64,000 bases of DNA, from positions 1,495,332 through 1,559,331 of the forward strand of contig AZIN01000001.1 in NCBI GenBank assembly GCA_000511875.1, in the 5' to 3' direction. This DNA comes from Gammaproteobacteria bacterium MOLA455. Lineage in GTDB: Bacteria > Pseudomonadota > Gammaproteobacteria > Pseudomonadales > Porticoccaceae. The translations under genes were made by a program, and so were the position numbers. Below, one piece after another: positions 39,336 to 48,675 of the stretch. How positions within the stretch are numbered: the stretch's first letter is position 1; every line of letters begins with the position of its first letter. Under the pieces are notes generated by a model. It was not told where the DNA came from. It ran no database searches and saw only the letters and a program-made list of their open reading frames with translations.

Positions 39336-40490
39336 ATGTCTAATTACAATATTTTCACCTCAGAATCCGTCTCTGAAGGCCACCCAGACAAAATGGCCGA
39401 TCAGATTTCTGATGCAGTTTTGGATGCCATTTTAAAGGATGATCCGCACTCCCGGGTTGCCGTAGAGACCATGGTCAAAACCGGCATGACGATTATTGCA
39501 GGAGAGGTGCGCACCGATACCTATGTAGATCTCGAGCAGATTGTTCGTGATGTGATTACCGGCATCGGCTACGACAGTTCCGAGGTAGGCTTTGATGGCA
39601 ATTCCTGCGCCGTGCTCAACGCCATTGGCAAGCAGTCTGGGGATATTGCTCAGGGTGTTGACGAGGCTCAGGACAAAGATATTGGCGCTGGCGATCAGGG
39701 CCTGATGTTTGGTTATGCGAGTAACGAGACTCCTGTACTGATGCCGGCACCTATCTATTATGCTCACCGTTTGGTGGAGCGCCAAGCCCAGCTGCGCAAG
39801 AATGGTGTGCTGCCCTGGCTGCGTCCCGACGCCAAGAGTCAGGTAACGCTGAGATATGAGAATGGCAAGCCGGTGGCGATTGATGCCGTAGTGCTGTCGA
39901 CACAGCACTCACCGAACATTGCCCTGCCGGATCTGCAGGAAGCGGTGCGCGAAGAAATCATTAACCACGTGCTGCCAGAAGAGTGGCTCCACGCTGGTAC
40001 CCAATATCATATTAACCCTACCGGTCAGTTTATTATTGGCGGGCCTATGGGCGACTGTGGTCTCACCGGACGCAAGATTATCGTCGACACCTACGGCGGC
40101 ATGGCCCACCACGGTGGCGGTGCATTCTCTGGCAAGGACCCCACCAAGGTGGATCGTTCAGCTGCTTATGCAGGGCGCTATGTGGCGAAAAATATTGTTG
40201 CTGCAGGACTGGCTGATCGCTGTGAGATTCAGGTTTCTTACGCCATTGGTGTCTCTGAGCCCACGTCAATCAGCGTTAACACATTTGGCACCGGGAAACT
40301 CTCCGACAATGAGATTGTCACTCTGATTCGAGACAACTTTGATCTGCGCCCCCGTGGCCTGATCGAGATGCTCGATCTGCGCCGGCCAATTTATCAGCAG
40401 ACAGCGTCTTACGGCCACTTTGGTCGTGAGTTGGAAAACTTTACCTGGGAAAGAACCGACAAAGTGGCGGACCTACAAAAGGCTCTCTAA
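39336..40490 (+). CDS. metK: S-adenosylmethionine synthetase
   Basis: MetK makes SAM from methionine and ATP. The 384-residue protein has [29 protein letters not shown] and the P-loop-like [19 protein letters not shown]. It starts 29 bases after the SahR-like gene, so it is probably under its control. Confidence 0.98.
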   Translation: MSNYNIFTSESVSEGHPDKMADQISDAVLDAILKDDPHSRVAVETMVKTGMTIIAGEVRTDTYVDLEQIVRDVITGIGYDSSEVGFDGNSCAVLNAIGKQSGDIAQGVDEAQDKDIGAGDQGLMFGYASNETPVLMPAPIYYAHRLVERQAQLRKNGVLPWLRPDAKSQVTLRYENGKPVAIDAVVLSTQHSPNIALPDLQEAVREEIINHVLPEEWLHAGTQYHINPTGQFIIGGPMGDCGLTGRKIIVDTYGGMAHHGGGAFSGKDPTKVDRSAAYAGRYVAKNIVAAGLADRCEIQVSYAIGVSEPTSISVNTFGTGKLSDNEIVTLIRDNFDLRPRGLIEMLDLRRPIYQQTASYGHFGRELENFTWERTDKVADLQKAL

Positions 40491-40536
40491 TCGTTTAAAA
40501 CCCAAAATTGAAAAATTGATCAACAGGAAATAATGT

Positions 40537-41907
40537 ATGTCAGACGTCAAATTTAGCGATTACAAAATCGCCGATATCTCCCTTGCCGATTGGGGCAAGA
40601 AAGAGATTTCAATCGCCGAGTCCGAAATGCCCGCACTGATGGCCCTGCGCGAGAAGTACCGTGCCGAGCAACCACTTGCCGGAGCGCGAATCCTCGGCTG
40701 TATTCACATGACTATTCAAACCGCCGTACTCATAGAGACTCTCGAATCACTGGGAGCCGAGGTGCGCTGGACCTCATGCAATATTTTCTCAACCCAGGAT
40801 CACGCTGCCGCGGCAGTTGCCGCTAATGGCACGCCGGTATTTGCCTGGAAGGGTGAAACTGAAGAAGAGTATGAGTGGTGCCTGGAACAGCAAGTCTTAA
40901 AAGACGGTGTGCCCTGGAATGCCAACATGATTCTCGACGATGGTGGCGATCTGACTGGCCTGTTGCACCAAAAATACCCACAGGTTCTCGAAGCTGTACA
41001 CGGCGTTACCGAGGAGACCACCACAGGTGTTCACCGCCTTTATGAAATGCTTAAAGCTGGCGAGTTAAAAATTCCCGCGATCAATGTTAATGATTCAGTA
41101 ACCAAGTCCAAGTGCGACAACAAGTACGGCTGTCGTCACAGTCTTAATGATGCAATCAAGCGCGGTACCGATCACCTGCTCTCAGGCAAGAAAGCGGTTG
41201 TAGTGGGTTATGGCGATGTCGGCAAAGGCTCGGCCCAGTCCCTGCGTCAAGAAGGCATGATCGTTAAGATTACAGAAGCAGATCCAATCTGTGCCATGCA
41301 GGCCTGTCTCGACGGATTTGAAGTAGTTTCAACGTACAACGAAGGAGATGTAAGCAAGGGGGTTAACGCTGATCTGTTGGCCAATACCGATCTGCTGGTT
41401 ACCAGCACCGGTAACTTCAACGTCTGTGGATCCGACATTCTGTCTGCCCTCAAGAGCGGCTGCGTGGTCTGCAATATAGGTCACTTCGACAATGAAATTG
41501 ACACCGCATTTATGCGCAAAACCTGGGAGTGGGATGAGATCAAACCTCAGGTACACAAGGTCTACCGCGATCGTGCCAACAATGATCACCTGCTGCTGTT
41601 AGCCGAAGGCCGACTGGTCAATTTGGGTAATGCTACAGGTCACCCGAGCCGCATTATGGATGGCTCTTTTGCCAACCAGGTACTGGCCCAGATCGATCTG
41701 TACAAGAAGCAGTATGCCGCACAGGATGCTGCCACTAAGGCTCAGATGTTGCGCGTTGAAGTACTGCCCAAGCATCTTGACGAAGAAGTTGCTGGCCATA
41801 TGGTGCGCGGTTTTGGTGGTGTGATCACCAAACTAACTCAGGCTCAAGCCGACTATATTAATGTACCTGTTGAAGGTCCATTTAAAGGTGATAGCTACAA
41901 GTATTAA
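40537..41907 (+). CDS. ahcY: S-adenosylhomocysteinase
   Basis: AhcY hydrolyses S-adenosylhomocysteine to adenosine and homocysteine, relieving product inhibition of methyltransferases. The 456-residue, NAD-dependent enzyme has [17 protein letters not shown], the NAD-binding [16 protein letters not shown] and the C-terminal [10 protein letters not shown] end. Third gene of the sahR-metK-ahcY-metF run; it makes this the one-step SAH recycling route rather than the Pfs/LuxS one. Confidence 0.98.
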   Translation: MSDVKFSDYKIADISLADWGKKEISIAESEMPALMALREKYRAEQPLAGARILGCIHMTIQTAVLIETLESLGAEVRWTSCNIFSTQDHAAAAVAANGTPVFAWKGETEEEYEWCLEQQVLKDGVPWNANMILDDGGDLTGLLHQKYPQVLEAVHGVTEETTTGVHRLYEMLKAGELKIPAINVNDSVTKSKCDNKYGCRHSLNDAIKRGTDHLLSGKKAVVVGYGDVGKGSAQSLRQEGMIVKITEADPICAMQACLDGFEVVSTYNEGDVSKGVNADLLANTDLLVTSTGNFNVCGSDILSALKSGCVVCNIGHFDNEIDTAFMRKTWEWDEIKPQVHKVYRDRANNDHLLLLAEGRLVNLGNATGHPSRIMDGSFANQVLAQIDLYKKQYAAQDAATKAQMLRVEVLPKHLDEEVAGHMVRGFGGVITKLTQAQADYINVPVEGPFKGDSYKY

Positions 41908-41952
41908 TCGGTGAGTCAGACTTTTAGTTGACGGCCATAAAGGACCCCTTTG

Positions 41953-42801
41953 ATGAGTATAGATAGACCAGATCTCAGCTTTGAATTTTTCCCGCCGAAA
42001 ACCGAGCAGGGGAAAATCAAGCTAGCGAAAACGCGACAGGAGTTGGGCAAGTTTAATCCGGAGTTTTTCTCGGTGACCTATGGTGCTGGCGGATCCACTC
42101 GCGCCACCACTGCAGATCAGGTTGCCGCGATTCAGGCCGATGGGTTTGAGGTTGCACCGCATATCTCCTTTGGTGGCAACTCAGAAACCGAAGTTCTGGA
42201 GCTTCTTAACAGCTACAAGGCCTCTGGTGTCAAACATCTGGTTGCCCTACGCGGCGACCTACCCTCGGGCATGGGTGGTGCTGGCCAGCTGGTTCATGCC
42301 AATCAGCTAGTGGCTTTTATTCGGCAGCACACCGGTGATCACTTCGACATTAATGTGGCTGCCTACCCTGAGATACATCCGGAAGCTGAGAGCTACAGCA
42401 AAGATGTTTATTGGCTCGGTGAAAAGTTTAAGGCCGGTGCTAACCGCGCGATAACCCAATACTTTTATACCGCCGACGCTTACTTTAAGTTTGTCGACGA
42501 GTGCGCCAAAGCGGGAATTGGCGAGCCGATTATTCCCGGCATTATGCCCCTGACCAATTACGCCAACCTGATGCGTTTCTCTGATAGCTGCGGTGCGGAT
42601 ATTCCCCGCTGGTTGCGTTGGCAATTGAAAGAGCGCAGCAACACTATGGACGATCTGGTTAGCTATGGCATTGACATCGTCAGCGAGCTGAGCCAAAAGC
42701 TCCTCGACGGTGGCGCGCCTGGACTGCACATATACACCATGAACCAATGGCAGGTCACTAGTACGCTGTGCCGCAATCTCGGCTTTTCGGATAATCACTA
42801 A
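41953..42801 (+). CDS. metF: Methylenetetrahydrofolate reductase
   Basis: MetF makes 5-methyl-tetrahydrofolate for homocysteine remethylation. The 282-residue FAD enzyme has LSFEFFPPKTEQG, VTYGAGGSTR and HLVALRGDLP. The ATG at 41953 has AAGGA eight bases upstream; a TTG directly before it is ignored. It completes a SAM-cycle operon with metK and ahcY; the methionine synthase itself is not in the window. Confidence 0.97.
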   Translation: MSIDRPDLSFEFFPPKTEQGKIKLAKTRQELGKFNPEFFSVTYGAGGSTRATTADQVAAIQADGFEVAPHISFGGNSETEVLELLNSYKASGVKHLVALRGDLPSGMGGAGQLVHANQLVAFIRQHTGDHFDINVAAYPEIHPEAESYSKDVYWLGEKFKAGANRAITQYFYTADAYFKFVDECAKAGIGEPIIPGIMPLTNYANLMRFSDSCGADIPRWLRWQLKERSNTMDDLVSYGIDIVSELSQKLLDGGAPGLHIYTMNQWQVTSTLCRNLGFSDNH

Positions 42802-42810
42802 TTAGACACC

Positions 42811-43548
42811 ATGCGTATTCCTCGAATATTCACTGATCAGCCCCTCAGCAGCGGCGCTAAGCTGGCCCTTACGGGCAGCGCCGCGCGGCATCTGTTCTCG
42901 GCACTACGCATGTCGGTGGGTCAGGAAATCACTCTGTTTAATGGCCTTGGTGGAGAGTTTTCCGCCACATTGACCACTACAGCAAAGTCTCAAGTGGATG
43001 TCAGCGTTGGCGACTGTCGCGAAATCGATCGCGAGTCGCCACTGAAGCTGCATCTTGTGATTGCCGTGTCTCGAGGTGAGCGCATGGACTGGATCATGCA
43101 AAAAGCCACCGAGCTCGGGGTAACGGAAATCACTCCGCTGTTTAGTGAGCGAACTGAGGTGAAGCTTAACCGCGAGCGACTGGAAAAGAAGTTGCGCCAC
43201 TGGCAGCAGGTGTCGATTAGTGCCTGTGAGCAATGTCAGCGCAATAGAGTGCCAACCATTAATAACGCCCTGACCTTGGATCAATGGTTGAGCCAGAGCC
43301 ATGAGGATCCAGAACAGCTAAAGCTGGTACTGCACCATCGCAGTGATAAAACCCTGGCACAGCATCAACCTCCAGAGAATGTCTGCTTGCTGGTGGGGCC
43401 TGAGGGAGGTCTTAGCGACAGTGAAATCAAGCGCGCCATAGATAGGGGCTTTGCCGCTCTGACTCTAGGTCCCCGAGTGATGCGTACTGAAACCGCACCG
43501 CTGGCAGCGATTAGTATTATGCAGTCACTCTGGGGAGATATGGGCTGA
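42811..43548 (+). CDS. rsmE: 16S rRNA m3U1498 methyltransferase
   Basis: RsmE methylates U1498 of 16S rRNA using SAM. The 245-residue SPOUT enzyme has an N-terminal PUA-like domain and the knot motifs VGPEGGLSDSEI and LGPRVMRTETAPLAAI. It starts nine bases after metF, linking a SAM consumer to the SAM-cycle genes. Its TGA overlaps a probable CTG start of the next gene. Confidence 0.96.
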   Translation: MRIPRIFTDQPLSSGAKLALTGSAARHLFSALRMSVGQEITLFNGLGGEFSATLTTTAKSQVDVSVGDCREIDRESPLKLHLVIAVSRGERMDWIMQKATELGVTEITPLFSERTEVKLNRERLEKKLRHWQQVSISACEQCQRNRVPTINNALTLDQWLSQSHEDPEQLKLVLHHRSDKTLAQHQPPENVCLLVGPEGGLSDSEIKRAIDRGFAALTLGPRVMRTETAPLAAISIMQSLWGDMG

Positions 43549-44426
43549 AACGGTTTAGCTGCGTCGCTCTGCTTGGTTTTAGCCTGCTGCTACAGAGCCT
43601 TACTCAAGCCGCGATATTTGGTGATGGCAACCCTGAAAATGGTATAGAAGATCAGCGTCTGATCCTGAGCCCAGAGCAACAGAGCCAACCACAGTCCAAT
43701 GCCATAGCTGCGGTTGGCACCATTATGTGTGATGGCGGACTAAGGGGCACTGCGACTCATATCCAAAGCCCCGCTACAGGTACCGGCGAATCTATTATTG
43801 TCACCGCGGCACATATTCTATTCAACGCAAAATCTGGGAAAAGGTACGCGTCTTGCAGCTATCTCCCGAGAAATAAGCGCCTAAGTGCCATTTCTTTTAA
43901 AACCATTTCCGAGCACAACTTCGATCCACGGAATAGTAATAAGATTGCTCAATCGGAAAACGATATTGTCTTTGTGGCCCTAAACCGGGTTTTACACCAG
44001 CCCGCCCTGCTATTAAGCGAATCTCGATCCATAGGCAGCGAGAAGCTATCGCTATTGGGCTATAACAGCAGCCAAAATCACCTCACAGAATCAACCGACT
44101 GCAAACAATACCGGTCAACTCAATTTACTAGTGAGAAACTGTTGTTACATGACTGTGATGCCAGAAGTGGCGCCTCTGGTGGACCGTTGATTTTGCGCAG
44201 TAACAATGGTCAGCCAGCCAAGCTGATCGCCGTACATGGCGGAACTCTGCTAATCAAAACCCTGTTGATCGACGGGACGGATGAAGTTCAAAGTCACAGC
44301 GCCAGACGCGACGGCGCTGTGGTCGACCCAGAGCGCTGGATTAATCAGGCACGCAGAGTGGATCGAGCTGTACTTGAACGGCTGCGGCACTTTGTTGCAT
44401 ATCTTGCCAAGGATTCTCAGAACTAA
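43545..44426 (+). CDS. Secreted trypsin-like serine protease (CTG start proposed)
   Basis: A serine peptidase of the trypsin/V8 fold with His90 in VTAAHIL, Asp140 in SENDIVFVAL and Ser211 in DARSGASGGPLI, a complete triad. The first ATG (43725) would cut off the export signal and the first strand. Reading upstream in the same frame gives a clear signal peptide, KRFSCVALLGFSLLLQSLTQ, directly after a CTG at 43545-43547. That CTG overlaps the rsmE stop as CTGA and has GGGGAG seven bases upstream; no ATG, GTG or TTG lies in the stretch. I therefore place the start at CTG, giving 293 residues. Its 3' end overlaps convergent fabY by 86 bases. Substrate unknown. Confidence 0.75.
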   Translation: MKRFSCVALLGFSLLLQSLTQAAIFGDGNPENGIEDQRLILSPEQQSQPQSNAIAAVGTIMCDGGLRGTATHIQSPATGTGESIIVTAAHILFNAKSGKRYASCSYLPRNKRLSAISFKTISEHNFDPRNSNKIAQSENDIVFVALNRVLHQPALLLSESRSIGSEKLSLLGYNSSQNHLTESTDCKQYRSTQFTSEKLLLHDCDARSGASGGPLILRSNNGQPAKLIAVHGGTLLIKTLLIDGTDEVQSHSARRDGAVVDPERWINQARRVDRAVLERLRHFVAYLAKDSQN

Positions 44427-46290
44427 AGGTCACATCCCGAGCAAACCCAGGAATATGTATGCCCTCAGTACTAATGGTTACCCCGGCCTCTTCGATCAAC
44501 GGCTCGCCGAAACGGTAAATCACGTCCAGCTGGGCTGCGTCAGCCTGCACTGCATACTCAGCTGCGGCGGCGCGTGTCACCTTGCGCAGGTCAAGGTACT
44601 GATTAAATTGATCCGCATAACGCACGGCCAGCATCTCTTCTACTTTACTCGGCGACAGCACCAGGGCAGTGGCATTGTTACCACCAAAGCCTTTCGAATT
44701 AATAAACGCTACGTGCATTGCATTACCGCTGACATCCAAATCTTGCAGCGGGAAGCGCAGGCGCTCCTGAGCCACATCTGGTGCCACTTCAGTAATGGTT
44801 TTAATCCCGGGAATGGTTTGATATTTAAAGGTTCCAAGAGCGGAGACAAGCTGATCGCCACTGGCTGTAGAGAGGGAGTGGCCGACATAGGATTTGGTCG
44901 CTGTTATCGGCCAATCATAGATATCAAAAGCGATAGCAACTTGCTCGATCAGATGGGATTCCGTGGTGCGATTAGCTGGCGTGCTGGATCCGTGAGCATG
45001 AACAAAACTATGCTTTGTAACGCTGTCTTTTCCAACAATATTGATTGCTGCCGCAACCGCTTTAGAAAAGGAGATATAGTTGCCCACTCCAGGTGCTGAG
45101 ATCGACTTCTTAACGCCATCGGCATTGATAAAGACCTCTGGTACGGCACCGTGGATATCGGCACCCAGCTCTATAGCTAAGGCATCATCCATAAGCACAA
45201 TATACTGGGTGGCTTCGGACAGGGTAAAGCCGCAGTTGTGGCCGAAAGGACGGCTGGCTCGACGCCAATCTGGCGTGTCCGTGCCGTCTAACTTACACAG
45301 GTTTTCATCACTGCCCAGGGCGCTCATATTGGCGAAGCCCTCAGAGATCTCGGGGGTTACGCCAGCTTCGGCATTGCCCAAAATGGCTACGCGACGACGA
45401 CCGCTGCGAATATCTCGAACTGCCGCCTGGAGTACATAGAGAAAGCTTGCACAGGCACCGGTAATGGCTTCCGTATGACCCACGCTACCCAGAACATAGG
45501 CGTTGACAAAGTCCGCTGGCATCGAGTTTAACCCCAGAGGCACCTGCTTAGCCGTAGTGCGACCGCCGCGCAGACGCGCCTGCAGCAAGCCCCCGAAACC
45601 CTCTTCGGTCATCTGGCTCAAAGCGCTAGATGAGTAAACACCCACTTCGTCTGGCGCCACTGATGCTGCTATTTTGTCCCATGGTATACCTATAGAATGC
45701 ACGGCATCGCTGGCGCCGAGCAAGGCCATCTGCAAGCTGCGCGGATGGAAGCGGCTGTTGTAGTGGTCAGATGGATTAAAGCCGCTCGGCAATTGCCCAG
45801 CTGCCTTGGCGATAAGCTCATAGGGAGACTCAATCAGATACTGACTCGAACCAGTTGCAGTCACCTCAACATTGCCATCTTCAAGATCGCGGACCTGCCA
45901 GCTCTTTGGCGGTACCTTCGGCAAGTCACGTTTAAGCATGTTGAATTGAACTGCCTGATCAGGACTATCGGTGAACGATATCTTTTTATGACCCGAAATA
46001 TTGGCCGGATCAAATAACTCAATTTTGCGGATCAATGTACCGTCAAGTACTTGCTGACGAAAATGTTGGTCTACCTCTGCGGCGCTCAATGCTGCACCCT
46101 GCTGGTCACGATAAGTTTCTCCCTCTTTGGTGACCTGGGCCATCAAACAAGCGAGGCTAACGACCGTATTAACCTGCTCTTCAGCTGGCAGCGTCTCGAG
46201 AATCATACGGCGAAAAGCCTGGTGAGAAGAGCTGCGTCCAGCAGCGCTGTAGCCGCCGAATCCGACGATAACGGGAAGAGAGTTAGGCAT
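44341..46290 (-). CDS. fabY: Beta-ketoacyl-ACP synthase FabY
   Basis: A 649-residue ketosynthase that in Pseudomonas aeruginosa condenses acetyl-CoA with malonyl-ACP to start fatty acid synthesis, replacing FabH. The N-terminus LPVIVGFGGYSAAGRSS is characteristic. The thiolase-fold catalytic residues are the Cys in ITGACASFLYVL and the His residues in VHAHGSSTPANRTTE and KSYVGHSLSTASG. ATG 46290, with AAGGA eight bases upstream, is preferred to an in-frame upstream start at 46347. It is divergent from a GlxA-type regulator. Confidence 0.92.
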   Translation of the reverse strand: MPNSLPVIVGFGGYSAAGRSSSHQAFRRMILETLPAEEQVNTVVSLACLMAQVTKEGETYRDQQGAALSAAEVDQHFRQQVLDGTLIRKIELFDPANISGHKKISFTDSPDQAVQFNMLKRDLPKVPPKSWQVRDLEDGNVEVTATGSSQYLIESPYELIAKAAGQLPSGFNPSDHYNSRFHPRSLQMALLGASDAVHSIGIPWDKIAASVAPDEVGVYSSSALSQMTEEGFGGLLQARLRGGRTTAKQVPLGLNSMPADFVNAYVLGSVGHTEAITGACASFLYVLQAAVRDIRSGRRRVAILGNAEAGVTPEISEGFANMSALGSDENLCKLDGTDTPDWRRASRPFGHNCGFTLSEATQYIVLMDDALAIELGADIHGAVPEVFINADGVKKSISAPGVGNYISFSKAVAAAINIVGKDSVTKHSFVHAHGSSTPANRTTESHLIEQVAIAFDIYDWPITATKSYVGHSLSTASGDQLVSALGTFKYQTIPGIKTITEVAPDVAQERLRFPLQDLDVSGNAMHVAFINSKGFGGNNATALVLSPSKVEEMLAVRYADQFNQYLDLRKVTRAAAAEYAVQADAAQLDVIYRFGEPLIEEAGVTISTEGIHIPGFARDVTFSSENPWQDMQQSAAAVQVQLDPLCVPD

Positions 46291-46379
46291 TGGAACGTCC
46301 TTGGAACACAACAATTGATAGAGGGTAAGTGTAAGTAGAGCTGGCAACCTATACTTTCGTTAATCAGCCAAAATATTAA

Positions 46380-46408
46380 GTATATTGGCCATTATATGGT
46401 ATATTGCC
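46380..46408. promoter_or_regulatory. Direct repeats upstream of the GlxA-type regulator
   Basis: GTATATTGGC (46380-46389) and GTATATTGCC (46399-46408) are direct repeats 19 bases apart, ending six bases before the regulator's ATG and within the fabY upstream region. An imperfect palindrome CCAA..TTGG (46368-46388) overlaps the first. AraC-family proteins often bind direct repeats about two helical turns apart. Confidence 0.45.
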
Positions 46409-46414
46409 GCCACT

Positions 46415-47407
46415 ATGGCCTTTAATCTAACGCTTTTACTCTGTGACAATATGCTTGTCTCCAGCACCACCTTGGCGGCAGAAATTTTCCAATTTGCCGA
46501 AGCCATGGCCCGTGCCAGCAGAGCACCTCACACGAAACTCAATCTGCGCTGGGTCAGTATCGATGGCAATCCAGTAATGACTTCTGCCGGTTTTCGGCTA
46601 ACACCAACCCACTCTATAGACGACAGTTTTACCAGTGATCTTATTCATATCCCAGCTCTGTGGCGCAATCCACGGCCAGCGGTAATGAAGAATCTAGCTA
46701 GTATCCCCTGGCTGCAGGAGCAGCATCAGCTCAATAGCAGCTTTACTGCTGTAGGTACAGGCGTCTGTTTTTTGGCTGAGGCGGGGCTACTCGACGATAA
46801 ACCGGCGACCACTCACTGGCACTACTTTGACCAGCTACAGCGCAGCTACCCGAAGGTGAAGCTGGCGCGCCAACATTTCACCACACAGGCCGGCAACATT
46901 TTTTGCGCGGCAAGCATCAATGCTATGGCTGAACTAATCATGCATCAGGTAGAGCGGATTTTTGGACCGGTGATTGCGCGTCAGGCGCAACGTAATTTTT
47001 TCCATGAAATTCGAAATTTAACGGAGCCGCTAAACTTGGGCGACCAGCATAAGACACACAGCGACGAAGCTGTGGTGCAGGCACAGATGTGGATTCAGGA
47101 TAATCTCAGCAAGCAGTTGACGGTACCTGAATTAGCGACGCAATTTGGTATGAGCACAAGAACGTTTAATCGCCGTTTTGTCGCAGCTGTGGCAATGACC
47201 CCGGGGGATTATCTGACAGATGTGCGCATGACCTTTGCCTGTGATCTGTTAAAGAATACAGATTTAACGATTTTGGAGATTGCGGGCTATAGCGGCTACA
47301 ACGATGCCAGTTGGTTTTCGTCGCGCTTTAAGCACTGGTCTGGCAATAGCCCTAAAGAGTACCGCAACACTGTGCGGGGGAAGCTATTTTCCACCGAGAT
47401 GACGTGA
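46415..47407 (+). CDS. GlxA-type transcriptional regulator (DJ-1/PfpI-like plus AraC HTH)
   Basis: A 330-residue regulator. The N-terminal half resembles a DJ-1/PfpI (class I amidotransferase-like) ligand domain, with GTGVCFLAEAGLLDDKPATTHW around the nucleophile-elbow position. The C-terminal half is an AraC/XylS domain with two helix-turn-helix motifs (LTVPELATQFGMSTRTFNRR and ILEIAGYSGYNDASWFSSRF). I start at ATG 46415; the Shine-Dalgarno is weak. Divergent to fabY across about 124 bases, so it may control fabY (inference). Confidence 0.88.
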   Translation: MAFNLTLLLCDNMLVSSTTLAAEIFQFAEAMARASRAPHTKLNLRWVSIDGNPVMTSAGFRLTPTHSIDDSFTSDLIHIPALWRNPRPAVMKNLASIPWLQEQHQLNSSFTAVGTGVCFLAEAGLLDDKPATTHWHYFDQLQRSYPKVKLARQHFTTQAGNIFCAASINAMAELIMHQVERIFGPVIARQAQRNFFHEIRNLTEPLNLGDQHKTHSDEAVVQAQMWIQDNLSKQLTVPELATQFGMSTRTFNRRFVAAVAMTPGDYLTDVRMTFACDLLKNTDLTILEIAGYSGYNDASWFSSRFKHWSGNSPKEYRNTVRGKLFSTEMT

Positions 47408-47431
47408 ACGCCACCCCGGCAGAGAGTGTAG

Positions 47432-48601
47432 TTAGATAATACGAACGTGAACAACACCTTCGACTGCTTCGATCTGGGCCTTAAGGCTGTCATTGAGGTC
47501 ACCCTCTATATCGATAATATTGTAGGCAATCTCATCGCGGCTCTTATTAACCATATCCACAACGTTGATCTCGCCGTCAGCTAAGACAGACAATACGCTG
47601 CCGAGAACCTTGGGCACGTTTTTATTGGTGAAGGTAATACGCGTTCCACCATTGCGTGACATTTTAATCTTGGGATAATTAACCGAGTTGAGGATGTTAC
47701 CGTTCTCAAGGAAATCCATCAGCTGGTTGGCAGCCATCACCGCACAGTTCTCTTCTGCTTCTTCAGTGCTGGCGCCTATATGCGGCATCAACAGCACATC
47801 GTCACGGCCGAGCAGTTCAGGAGCTGGGAAGTCAGTGATATAACCGGCGATCACACCAGCGTCCAACGCCGCCACCATGTCGGCACTGCTGACAATTTCT
47901 TCGCGGGCAAAGTTAAGAATCTTGGCAGTGGGTTTCATACCTGACAGAGTGTTGCTGTTAATTAGGTGCTTAGTCGCAGCAATAGCTGGAACATGCAGAG
48001 TAATGAAGTCTGAACAGGCCAGCAGCGCCTCGAGATTTTCCATGCGCTCAACACTACTCGACAGCTGCCAGGCAGCTTCAACCGAAATTGCCGGATCGTA
48101 GCCAACTACATTCATGCCCAACTCTAGAGCCAGATTGCCAATCATAGAACCAATGGCTCCAAGACCGACGACGCCCAATGTTTTACCCTGAATTTCGCTA
48201 CCGGCAAAGTTCTTCTTCTCTTTCTCAAGTAACTTGCCCATCTCACCTGAATCGGTAATCTCGGTGAGGCCCTGGACATAATTCATACCACCGTAAATAT
48301 CCCGCGACCCCAACAGCAGTGCCGCGACAATCAACTCTTTTACCGCATTGGCATTAGCCCCCGGGGTATTGAATACGACCACGCCCTTTTCAGTGTAATC
48401 AGCAACCGGAATATTATTCGTACCAGCGCCGGCGCGGGCAACAGCCACTACAGAATCCGGCAGCACTTCAGTGTGCAGTTTCTGACTGCGCAATAAAATA
48501 CCGTCTGCATCAGTGGTTTCACTGGACACTTGGTAGCTGTCTGTAGGAAAGCGGCTCAGGCCTTTGGATGAAATAGCATTGTAGGTACGAATTTTATACA
48601 T
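47432..48601 (-). CDS. serA: D-3-phosphoglycerate dehydrogenase
   Basis: SerA oxidises 3-phosphoglycerate, the first step of serine synthesis. The 389-residue form has the NAD-binding GVVGLGAIGSMIGNLALELG, catalytic Arg in LNFAREEIV, His in LMPHIGASTEEAEEN and a short C-terminal ACT domain (about 315-389) for serine binding. It lacks the longer E. coli arrangement and the usual ARGGxVD sequence, so it belongs to a divergent SerA branch. It follows serC by 74 bases. Confidence 0.93.
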   Translation of the reverse strand: MYKIRTYNAISSKGLSRFPTDSYQVSSETTDADGILLRSQKLHTEVLPDSVVAVARAGAGTNNIPVADYTEKGVVVFNTPGANANAVKELIVAALLLGSRDIYGGMNYVQGLTEITDSGEMGKLLEKEKKNFAGSEIQGKTLGVVGLGAIGSMIGNLALELGMNVVGYDPAISVEAAWQLSSSVERMENLEALLACSDFITLHVPAIAATKHLINSNTLSGMKPTAKILNFAREEIVSSADMVAALDAGVIAGYITDFPAPELLGRDDVLLMPHIGASTEEAEENCAVMAANQLMDFLENGNILNSVNYPKIKMSRNGGTRITFTNKNVPKVLGSVLSVLADGEINVVDMVNKSRDEIAYNIIDIEGDLNDSLKAQIEAVEGVVHVRII

Positions 48602-48675
48602 GATTTTGTGATCTCGGTTTTTAGTCTTTTAGTCGATGGTACTGTTAGCAAAAGGAAGATCTGCGCGTCTTTTGT

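Noticed and set aside
44281-45099. 272-codon plus-strand frame opposite fabY
   Set aside because: A shadow of fabY, whose catalytic motifs are intact across the same region; the frame starts inside the protease gene.
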